Assembly (NCBI GenBank): GCA_020630195.1
Contig: JAHDBV010000018.1
Coordinates: forward strand, 1 to 64,000
Origin: Acidimicrobiales bacterium
Lineage (GTDB): Bacteria > Actinomycetota > Acidimicrobiia > Acidimicrobiales > SZUA-35
DNA length: 64,000 nucleotides
Direction: 5' to 3'
Position 1 is the stretch's first letter; each line of letters opens with the position of its first letter. The position numbers and the translations under genes are program-made. The notes beneath the pieces are model-generated. The model saw nothing but the letters and a program-made list of their open reading frames with translations. It ran no database searches and was not told where the DNA came from. This document shows positions 58,129 to 64,000 of the stretch, in pieces.

Positions 58129-59396
58129 CAGGCCACGACCTTGACGGGCAGGTGCTTGATGCCGGCGATGAAGTTCGAGCGGAGGAACTGCACGTCGCCG
58201 TTCGGTTCGAATCGGTCGATGCGCTTCATGAGCTCTTCGAACACGAGTCGGACCTCCATCCGGGCGAGCCAGGCACCGAGACACAGATGGGGCCCGTTGC
58301 GGCCGAATGCCATGTGATCGTTCTTCTCCCTGGCGAGGTCGAATCGGAACGGCCGCTCGAAGCCCTCGGCGTCGTGGTTGGCGGAGTTGAACCAGATCAC
58401 GATCTTGTCCCCGGCCCGGATCTGCTTGCCCCGCATCTCGATGTCGCGGGTCGCGGTGCGGCGGAAGTGCATCGTCACGGCACTCGTCCGGAGGATCTCG
58501 TCGACGGCGGTGAGTGTGAGGGACGGGTCGGCCTTCCAGGCGTCCCACAGGCCGGGGTGGTTCATCAGCGTCCAGAGCCCGTGGGTCATCGTGTAGCGGG
58601 TCGTGTCGTTGCCGGCGGCGACGAGCAGCGTGACGAAGTTGTTGAACTCGTGGTCGGTGAGGGGCACCCCGTCACTCGCCGGCTCGAGGAGCTGCGAGAT
58701 GACGTCGTCGGTTGGTTCGGCTCGACGTCGCTCGGCCTGCACCTGCGCCCACTGGAAGATCTGGATCGAGGCCGGGCTCCGGAACGGCACCATCCGGAAC
58801 TGTTCGGTGTCGGTCAGGTCGACCGGGAAGTCGGTGAAGTCGGGGTCGGTGTTGCCGAGCAGGGCATCGCCCCAGGCCACCAGCTTGTGACCGTCGGCGT
58901 CGCTCGTCCCCAACATCCGCCCGAGCATGCGCATCGGCAGCTGCTCGGCGATCGCGTGGACGAAGTCGAACTCGCGCTCGGACAGTGCGTCCTCGATCAC
59001 CTCGATCGCGAGCTCACGGATCTGCGCTTCGTAGCTCTCGACGCGACGTCGGGTGAAGCCCTTGCTCACGAGACGGCGGTAGCGGGTGTGGTCGGGCGGG
59101 TCGAGCTCCATCATCGTGCGACGGGCTTCGGACTCCTCGGCGTCCATCTCCTCGAGGCGGATGCCCCCGGTCGAGGTGAAGGTCTCGACGTCCCGGCTCA
59201 CCTCGAGGGCGTCGTCGTAGCGCAGGATCGACCAGAAGCCCGAGCCGTCGGCCTCCTCGGTCCAGTGGATCGGGTCGGTCTCGCGCAGACGCGTGAACGT
59301 CGCGTGTGGCACACCTCGCGTGTAGGTGTCGTGGCTCGTGATGTCGGCGTCGTCGGGGCCGTGGTCGAGCAGGTAGTCGTCGACGTGGGTGCTCAC
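58128..59396 (-). CDS. Cytochrome P450
   Basis: A 422-residue P450. C-helix MMELDPPDHTRYRRLVSKGFTRRRV, I-helix VAAGNDTTRYTMTHG, ExxR DEILRTSAVTMHFRRT and heme loop AFGRNGPHLCLGAWLAR are intact. GTGA overlap couples it to the acetoacetate-decarboxylase-family gene, and TGATG to HpaD. It is in a MarR-operator-controlled operon and might hydroxylate an aromatic compound to the diol used by HpaD. No adjacent ferredoxin; the one at 49509 could serve. Confidence 0.92.
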   Translation of the reverse strand: MSTHVDDYLLDHGPDDADITSHDTYTRGVPHATFTRLRETDPIHWTEEADGSGFWSILRYDDALEVSRDVETFTSTGGIRLEEMDAEESEARRTMMELDPPDHTRYRRLVSKGFTRRRVESYEAQIRELAIEVIEDALSEREFDFVHAIAEQLPMRMLGRMLGTSDADGHKLVAWGDALLGNTDPDFTDFPVDLTDTEQFRMVPFRSPASIQIFQWAQVQAERRRAEPTDDVISQLLEPASDGVPLTDHEFNNFVTLLVAAGNDTTRYTMTHGLWTLMNHPGLWDAWKADPSLTLTAVDEILRTSAVTMHFRRTATRDIEMRGKQIRAGDKIVIWFNSANHDAEGFERPFRFDLAREKNDHMAFGRNGPHLCLGAWLARMEVRLVFEELMKRIDRFEPNGDVQFLRSNFIAGIKHLPVKVVA

Positions 59397-60232
59397 GCTG
59401 CGCCTCCGCCGCCCGCCATCGGGTTCGGGCCGGCCCACACGGTGGTGCCGCCGTGCATCGAGTTGCCGACCTGGCGGTAGTAGCCGCCGATGATCTCGAG
59501 CTCCCCGTCGGGTCCGAGGAACCGGGTGAGTTCCTCGGTGGGGCAGTCGTGGAGATCGAGTTCGGCCTCGCCCGAGTAGACGGGCCCGAGTTCGACGTCG
59601 AAGCCACGCATCGTCACCAGTTCGTCGAGTGAATCGCGGCCATCCATCTCGATCGCCGGCATCTGGCGGGTGTGCAGCATCGGGTGCCCGTTGACGAAGC
59701 CGGCGGCGTCGGTGGTGCCCGTGATCGTGAACCGGGCATCGGCGATGCGGCGCCCGAACGTCGAGAGCGTGCAGCCGAAGCGACCGCCCGGCTCGAGGCG
59801 CGGCCCGGCCTTGCCGATCGTGACCGGTCGGGTCATCCAGATCTCGCTCATCTTCTTGGGGTAACCCTGGATGTGACCCCGTGCCATGGCGAAGTCCTTG
59901 TCGACCCAGATGTAGGCGGCCCGGCTGTAGGTCGTGCCCTCGTACTGGCATCGCACCACCACGAAGACCTCCTTGTACTGGGCCCGTGCGGGGTCGAGGA
60001 GCTCGTCGAAGGAATCCGAACAGCTCTGCCAGTCGGCCCAGATGATGGCGACGGCGCCGGGGTCGTCGTCGGCGAGCGTGAGCGGCTCGGGCAGCAGTTC
60101 GGCGACGTTGGCGGGGTCGGTGCGGAACTCGACGGTGAGCATCTCGCCGGAGTAGTGCCATGGCGGACTCGGCAGGATGCTGCCCGCCCCGGTCGGCGTT
60201 CTCGGATACATCAATCCGTGCAGCTCAGGCAT
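59393..60232 (-). CDS. Acetoacetate decarboxylase family protein
   Basis: A 279-residue ADC-fold protein. SGEMLTVEFRTDPANVAELLPEPLTLADDDPG is the opening strand pair. IQGYPKKMSEIWMT has the YPKK motif where ADC carries its Schiff-base Lys, and VRCQYEGTTYSRAAYIWVDKD is the core barrel. ATG 60232 is chosen because TACGTT lies six bases upstream; the in-frame ATG 60268 would run through the operator. ADC relatives also catalyse aldol or hydratase-type steps. It is the first gene of the operon leading to the P450, HpaD-like and PLP decarboxylase genes. Confidence 0.85.
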   Translation of the reverse strand: MPELHGLMYPRTPTGAGSILPSPPWHYSGEMLTVEFRTDPANVAELLPEPLTLADDDPGAVAIIWADWQSCSDSFDELLDPARAQYKEVFVVVRCQYEGTTYSRAAYIWVDKDFAMARGHIQGYPKKMSEIWMTRPVTIGKAGPRLEPGGRFGCTLSTFGRRIADARFTITGTTDAAGFVNGHPMLHTRQMPAIEMDGRDSLDELVTMRGFDVELGPVYSGEAELDLHDCPTEELTRFLGPDGELEIIGGYYRQVGNSMHGGTTVWAGPNPMAGGGGAA

Positions 60233-60238
60233 GCCCGC

Positions 60239-60268
60239 AACGTAATCGTTCGGTACCGAACGATTCAA
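60239..60268 (-). promoter_or_regulatory. Promoter with operator filling the -35/-10 spacer
   Basis: On the minus strand TTGAAT (60263-60268) and TACGTT (60239-60244) are 18 bases apart, and TACGTT is six bases before ATG 60232. The spacer is essentially the palindromic operator, so repressor binding would directly compete with RNA polymerase. Confidence 0.6.
60246..60263. promoter_or_regulatory. Palindromic operator, copy 1 (perfect)
   Basis: TCGTTCGGTACCGAACGA is a perfect palindrome, extending to 22 bp (60244-60265). It lies between the end of the MarR gene and the acetoacetate-decarboxylase-family gene. MarR dimers bind palindromes of this size. Confidence 0.8.
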
Positions 60269-60305
60269 CCGTTCCGACCGGTTTCGTGGTGTGGGCGGGT
60301 GGGGA

Positions 60306-60818
60306 CTACTCCGCCTCGGCGTTGGTGATCACCCGGCGGAGCATGCGGGCCAACTCGACCTTCTCCGCGTCGTCGAGCCCGTCGGTGAACGCGGTCTCCT
60401 GCCGGTTGAACTTCGGGTACAGCTCTTCGATGCAGTCGTGACCTGCGTCGGTGAGCCCCACGAGGACCCGGCGCTTGTCGCCCGGATGTTGGGCTCGGCG
60501 CACGAGCTCCTGCTTCTCGAGCGTCGTGAGCATGCCCGTGAGCGTTCCCTTGGCGAGATTGCACTCGGCGGCGAGCGGTGCGGCCTCCATCTCGCCCCAC
60601 ACCCACAGCACCCACAGGATCGTGAACCCGCCCCACGTGATGCCGTAGTCCGACAACAGGTCACGCTCGGTCCGGCGGCGGACCGCGGCGGCGGCCCGGT
60701 AGATGTTCGACACCGCGTTCAGCGAGAGGAAGTCGAGTGGACGGTCGCCGATGGCGGCCTGAACGGCCTTCTCCTGGGCGAGCAGTTCGGCTTGCTCGTT
60801 GGTGGGCGACTCGGCCAT
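60306..60818 (-). CDS. MarR-family transcriptional regulator (HpaR-like role)
   Basis: A 170-residue winged-helix repressor. NIYRAAAAVRRRTERDLLSDYGITWGGFTILWVLWVWGEMEAAPLAAECNLAKGTLTGMLTTLEKQELVRRAQHPGDKRRVLVGLTDAG shows the helix-turn-helix and wing (DKRRVLV-LT) in full. ATG 60818 is preferred because TACACT lies nine bases upstream and the operator lies beyond it; the longer GTG start at 60893 would span the operator. Matching palindromes at 60246, 60864 and 40991 suggest it represses itself, both flanking catabolic operons and the ABC importer region. HpaR, a MarR protein, regulates homoprotocatechuate genes in E. coli. Confidence 0.9.
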   Translation of the reverse strand: MAESPTNEQAELLAQEKAVQAAIGDRPLDFLSLNAVSNIYRAAAAVRRRTERDLLSDYGITWGGFTILWVLWVWGEMEAAPLAAECNLAKGTLTGMLTTLEKQELVRRAQHPGDKRRVLVGLTDAGHDCIEELYPKFNRQETAFTDGLDDAEKVELARMLRRVITNAEAE

Positions 60819-60827
60819 GCCCGGCCG

Positions 60828-60833
60828 AGTGTA
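60828..60833 (-). promoter_or_regulatory. Putative -10 element (TACACT) of the MarR gene
   Basis: TACACT on the minus strand is nine bases before ATG 60818. Its -35 would lie just inside the operator at 60864, consistent with autorepression. Confidence 0.4.
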
Positions 60834-60863
60834 CGACGCGGCCGGATCGCCTACCGTGGGTGA

Positions 60864-60881
60864 TCGTTCGGTACCGAACGT
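60864..60881. promoter_or_regulatory. Palindromic operator, copy 2
   Basis: TCGTTCGGTACCGAACGT, with 16 bp (60865-60880) perfectly palindromic, lies between the divergent MarR and HpaG-like genes. A TACCGT at 60852-60857 could be the plus-strand -10, which would place the operator over its transcription start. Confidence 0.75.
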
Positions 60882-60913
60882 TCTGGTGTCCATCCACTCC
60901 CAAGGAGCGTCCC

Positions 60914-61795
60914 ATGCCCGAGACCCGCCGGATCCTGCTCGATGGCTATCCGACCGAGGTCGTGCGAGACGGTGATGACCTCGTGGCCCACGACGGCCGG
61001 GCGGTGTCGGTCGACGACGCCGTGCATCTCGCCCCCGTCGAGCCCAGCAAGATCATCTGCATCCACCTGAACTACCGCAGCCGGGTCGACGAGTTCATGA
61101 CCAAGCTGCCGGCGGCGCCGACCTACTTCCACAAGCCGATCACCGCACTCTGCGGGCACGGCGCCGACGTCGTGCGTCCGGTGGGATGTGAGTGGCTCAA
61201 CTACGAGGGCGAGATCGCCATCGTCATCGGACGCACCTGTCGCAACGTCTCCCCGGAGGAGGCGGGCGACTTCATCGCCGGCTACTCCGTGTCGAACGAC
61301 TACGGCCTCCACGACTTCCGCGACACCGACGCGGGCTCGATGTTGCGGGTGAAGGGCTCGGACACGCTGTGCCCGATCGGCCCCGGCCTCGTGACCGACT
61401 GGGACTTCCGGGGTAAGCGCATCACGACGACCGTCAACGGCGAGATCAAGCAGGACGCCTCGACCGACGAGATGCAGTGGGACATGCACTACCTCGTCGC
61501 CGACATCGCCCGGACCATCACCCTCGTGCCGGGCGACGTCATCCTCTCCGGCACACCCGCCAACTCGCGCACCGTCTACCCGGGTGACGTGGTCACCGTC
61601 GAGGTCGAGGGGCTCGGAGCGCTCACCAACACGATCGTGACCGGGCCCACCCCGATCCGGACCGACGTCGGTGCGCAGCCCTCAGATTCCGAGGAGGTGC
61701 TGTCGACGGCGCAGGGCGGCGACTGGGAGTTCCGGGGCATCCGGGCTCCGATGGGCCCGGGCGCGAAGCACTACGAGAGCACCCTCGACGACTGA
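60914..61795 (+). CDS. Fumarylacetoacetate-hydrolase-family protein (HpaG-like)
   Basis: A 293-residue FAH-fold enzyme. NYEGEIAIVIGRTCRNVSPEEAGDFIAGYSVSNDYGLHDFR holds the metal-binding ExE and Asp residues. KGSDTLCPIGPGLV and VPGDVILSGTPANSRTVYPGDVVTVEVEGLG are the closing family motifs. In homoprotocatechuate pathways such single-domain proteins isomerise or decarboxylate the carboxymethyl-hydroxymuconate products. AAGGAG is six to seven bases before ATG 60914. TGATG couples it to the aldehyde dehydrogenase gene. Confidence 0.88.
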   Translation: MPETRRILLDGYPTEVVRDGDDLVAHDGRAVSVDDAVHLAPVEPSKIICIHLNYRSRVDEFMTKLPAAPTYFHKPITALCGHGADVVRPVGCEWLNYEGEIAIVIGRTCRNVSPEEAGDFIAGYSVSNDYGLHDFRDTDAGSMLRVKGSDTLCPIGPGLVTDWDFRGKRITTTVNGEIKQDASTDEMQWDMHYLVADIARTITLVPGDVILSGTPANSRTVYPGDVVTVEVEGLGALTNTIVTGPTPIRTDVGAQPSDSEEVLSTAQGGDWEFRGIRAPMGPGAKHYESTLDD

Positions 61796-63288
61796 TGAGC
61801 GACGCACCGGACCTCACATTGCCGGCCGCACCCCCCTCGGCCACCGTGGCCGGGGTGGAGGTGCCGACCGGACACCTGATCGGCGGCCGCTGGGTCGGCT
61901 CCGATTCGACCTTCACCACGAACTCGCCGCTCGACTGGGATGCCGGCCCGATCGCCGAGCTCGCCCGTGGCGATGCGTCGACGGCCGCTGCGGCCGTGAC
62001 CGCGGCCGTCGAGGGCTTCGCGGTCTGGGGTGCGATGGCGCCGGGGGAGCGCGCCGCGATCATGCGCCGACTGGCCGACCTGATCGAGGCGAACACCGAC
62101 GCGATCGCGGATGTCGAGACCGCCGACATGGCGTTCATGAACGCCTCGATGCGGGCCCGCCTCGTCGGGCGCGGCGCCGCCAACTTCCGTCTTTACGCCG
62201 ATCTCATCGTCGAACACGCCGAGCGGGCGTGGTCGGCCAAGAACATGGCCAACACGGTCCAGTGGATGCCCGCCGGCCCGGCCGTGGTCATCACGCCGTG
62301 GAACGCCCCGTTCATGCTCAGCACCTGGAAGCTGGCCCCGGCGCTGGCGGCCGGGAACCCGGTGATCCACAAGCCGGCCGAGTGGTCGCCGCTCACGGCG
62401 GCGCTGCTCGCGCAGCTCACCGTCGAGGCCGGTTTCCCGCCGGGTGCCTACAACCTGGTGCAGGGCATCGGTGAAGAGGTCGGGGCCGCCCTCGTGTCCG
62501 ACGCCCGGGTGCGGCGGATCAGCTTCACCGGCTCGCCGGAGACGGGACGCCACATCGGGCGGGCCGCGGCGGACAACCTCGTGCCCTTCACCGCGGAGAT
62601 GGGCGGCAAGGGGCCGATGCTCGTGTTCGCCGACGCCGACCTCGACGCGGCGGTGCACCGGGCCGCCTGGCAGTACGACGATTCCGGCCAGGTCTGTCTC
62701 GCCGGCACGCGCCTCCTCGTCGAGGCGTCGATCCGAGACGAGTTCCTCGATCGCTTCCACGCGACCGTCGACGGACTCCGGCTCGGTGACCCCCGCGATG
62801 CCGACACCGACATCGCGCCGATGGTGCACCCCGACCACCGGGCCAACGTGCACGGCTTCGTCGAGCGGGCGAGGGCCGCCGGCGACACGATCGTGCGTGG
62901 CGGTGCCCCGCTCGACGGGTCGCTGCACTACGAGCCGACCCTGATCGAACCGGCGTCGAACGGCGCCGAGGTGGTGCAGTCGGAGATCTTCGGCCCGGTG
63001 CTCACGTTCCAGACCTTCGAGGACGAAGCCGAGGCGATCGAGCTGGCGAACTCGACGGCCTACGGGCTGTCGGCGCTCGTGTGGACGGGATCATCCGAGC
63101 GGGCCGACCGTGTGGGTCGTGCGCTGCGCGCCGGGCTCGTGTGGGTCAACACCTTCCTCGTGCGGGATCTCACGGCTCCGTTCGGCGGTGTCGGGATCTC
63201 CGGGATCGGGCGGGAGGGCGGCTGGCACGCCCTCGAGTTCCACAGCGATCTGAAGACGTTGATGGTGCTCGACGACACGACGAGTTGA
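61795..63288 (+). CDS. Aldehyde dehydrogenase (HpaE-like)
   Basis: A 497-residue NAD(P)+ aldehyde dehydrogenase. ITPWNAPFMLSTWKLAPALAAGNPVIHKPAEWSPLTA binds the cofactor, FTGSPETGRHIG is the Rossmann motif, EMGGKGP holds the general-base Glu, and DDSGQVCLAGTR the catalytic Cys. Its place next to the HpaG-like gene supports a carboxymethyl-hydroxymuconate semialdehyde dehydrogenase role, but related benzaldehyde or betaine aldehyde enzymes cannot be excluded. The start overlaps the preceding stop by one base. A 106-base gap follows. Confidence 0.9.
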   Translation: MSDAPDLTLPAAPPSATVAGVEVPTGHLIGGRWVGSDSTFTTNSPLDWDAGPIAELARGDASTAAAAVTAAVEGFAVWGAMAPGERAAIMRRLADLIEANTDAIADVETADMAFMNASMRARLVGRGAANFRLYADLIVEHAERAWSAKNMANTVQWMPAGPAVVITPWNAPFMLSTWKLAPALAAGNPVIHKPAEWSPLTAALLAQLTVEAGFPPGAYNLVQGIGEEVGAALVSDARVRRISFTGSPETGRHIGRAAADNLVPFTAEMGGKGPMLVFADADLDAAVHRAAWQYDDSGQVCLAGTRLLVEASIRDEFLDRFHATVDGLRLGDPRDADTDIAPMVHPDHRANVHGFVERARAAGDTIVRGGAPLDGSLHYEPTLIEPASNGAEVVQSEIFGPVLTFQTFEDEAEAIELANSTAYGLSALVWTGSSERADRVGRALRAGLVWVNTFLVRDLTAPFGGVGISGIGREGGWHALEFHSDLKTLMVLDDTTS

Positions 63289-63308
63289 GCCCTGTCGGAG
63301 CGGAAGCC

Positions 63309-63341
63309 TTGACCACATCCTGAGATCGTGAAAGCGTTCAC
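63309..63341 (+). promoter_or_regulatory. Putative promoter with inverted repeat
   Basis: TTGACC (63309-63314), a 17-base spacer and AAGCGT (63332-63337) form a plausible promoter. GTGAA-AGCG-TTCAC (63328-63341) is an inverted repeat across the -10, different from the MarR operator. It may bind another repressor of the P450 gene at 63395. Confidence 0.35.
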
Positions 63342-63394
63342 AAAGTCGAGGGTCGCCGTCGACGCTCGACGAAGGCTCGACAGAGGAGCGCGTC

Positions 63395-64000
63395 GTGCGT
63401 GTCGAACAGGTCGTGTTCCCGGTCGTCCGCCAGATCGAGAAGCGTCCTCGGCTCGCTGCGGCACTGTTCCGGTTCGACGCCTGGGGCAACCCGTTCGACC
63501 CCGCCCTCGATGCCGACCCGTGGCCGCTGATCGACCGGATGCGGGCGGATGGGTACGTCGCGCACAAGAAGCTCACCCAGCAGTGGTACGTCATGGGGTA
63601 CGACGAGGCCCGCCAGGTGCTGTCGTCCGATGCGTTCGTGACGAGCGACCAGATGGAGACGTTGCTGTGCATCCGCCCCTACAACCAGCTCGGTGAACAG
63701 AGCCGGGCCTTCCTCCGACTCTGGCTGAACTTCGTCGACCCGCCCGCGCACGGTCGTCTGCGCCGGCTGGTCAATCGGGCCTTCACCCCTCGACGGGTCG
63801 CGGGGCTGCAGGAGCGGATCGAGGCACTCGTGTCGGACCGGATCGACGCCGCGCTCGCCGACCCCCGCCCCGACATGGTCCGCCATCTCGCCGCCGCCCT
63901 ACCGCCGATGGTGATCGGCGAGCTGCTCGGCCTGCCCGAGGAGAAGTTGGCGTGGGCGGCGGCATCCACCGACGAGCTGATCAAGGTCATCAACCCCATC
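63395..64000 (+). CDS. Cytochrome P450, N-terminal part (cut by window end)
   Basis: Open from GTG 63395 to the end of the window, 202 codons. It begins MRVEQVVFPVVRQIEKRPRL and contains RAFLRLWLNFVDPPAHGRLRRLVNRAFTPRRVAGL, the P450 C-helix region. PPMVIGELLGLPEE follows; the I-helix, ExxR and heme-Cys loop lie beyond the window. AGAGGAG about seven bases upstream supports the start. It is the fifth P450 here. It has its own promoter region and may not be in the MarR regulon. Confidence 0.85.
   Translation, partial: MRVEQVVFPVVRQIEKRPRLAAALFRFDAWGNPFDPALDADPWPLIDRMRADGYVAHKKLTQQWYVMGYDEARQVLSSDAFVTSDQMETLLCIRPYNQLGEQSRAFLRLWLNFVDPPAHGRLRRLVNRAFTPRRVAGLQERIEALVSDRIDAALADPRPDMVRHLAAALPPMVIGELLGLPEEKLAWAAASTDELIKVINPI

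Noticed and set aside
60232-60268. Earlier ATG (60268) as the start of the decarboxylase-family gene
   Set aside because: It would translate through the palindromic operator and promoter, and the -10 spacing points to ATG 60232.
1-64000. tRNA, rRNA, insertion sequences, prophage and toxin-antitoxin genes
   Set aside because: No cloverleaf, rRNA-like or transposase motifs and no AT-rich islands were seen on reading both strands; a covariance-model search could still find small RNAs.

Overview
The window is a very GC-rich (about 70%), gene-dense stretch of an actinobacterial chromosome, most like an acidimicrobial (Ilumatobacter-type) lineage. The reasons are frequent GTG starts, ATGA/GTGA start-stop overlaps, luciferase-like (F420-type) oxidoreductases, many acyl-CoA ligases, acyl-CoA dehydrogenases and class III CoA-transferases, five cytochromes P450, class III cyclase-AAA-TPR signalling and paired GGDEF-EAL proteins. 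The lineage is an inference from gene content. No rRNA, tRNA, CRISPR array, insertion sequence or phage gene was seen. I read 58 protein genes, two of them cut by the window ends, and no gene-free stretch exceeds 200 bases.

Layout. 1-14.8 kb: the tip of an isochorismatase-like gene, two lipoproteins, a PhyH dioxygenase, two alpha/beta hydrolases, two acyl-CoA ligases, a Baeyer-Villiger monooxygenase/PPOX/MFS operon, cobyric acid synthase, a CoA-transferase and a Bcp peroxiredoxin. 14.9-23.0 kb: a three-gene operon (membrane hydrolase-TPR, class III cyclase-AAA-TPR, catalase-like protein) running tail to tail into a lipoxygenase-like gene, a possible lipid-peroxide or oxylipin unit. 23.1-27.5 kb: two c-di-GMP GGDEF-EAL proteins around a DUF454 membrane protein. 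27.5-40.9 kb: lipid, steroid or alicyclic catabolism, including a P450/ADH/SDR/SRPBCC/F420-type operon, CaiB, a BadH-like SDR, an enoyl-CoA hydratase, a sulfite-oxidase-type molybdoenzyme and two glutamine-amidotransferase-fold hydrolases.

41.1-54.9 kb is a single run of thirteen genes: a Liv-type ABC importer, a zinc alcohol dehydrogenase, a glutamine-synthetase-like ligase, P450, [3Fe-4S] ferredoxin, second P450, two acyl-CoA dehydrogenases, an alpha/beta hydrolase and a metallo-beta-lactamase-fold protein. This looks like uptake, gamma-glutamylation and oxidation of an amine. 55-64 kb has an MscS channel, a PLP decarboxylase and a homoprotocatechuate-type meta-cleavage set (HpaD-, HpaE- and HpaG-like) with a P450, an acetoacetate-decarboxylase-family protein and a MarR regulator.

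The strongest new observation is an 18-bp palindrome, TCGTTCGGTACCGAACGA, on both sides of the MarR gene (60246 and 60864) and, with one mismatch, 20 kb away at 40991 between the amidotransferase pair and the ABC importer operon. One copy fills the spacer between the -35 and -10 of its promoter. This suggests one HpaR-like repressor joins the amine/P450 operon and the meta-cleavage genes in one aromatic-amine regulon. A second broad pattern is TAnnnT (or nAnnnT) elements 6-9 bases before start codons, which points to widespread leaderless transcription.
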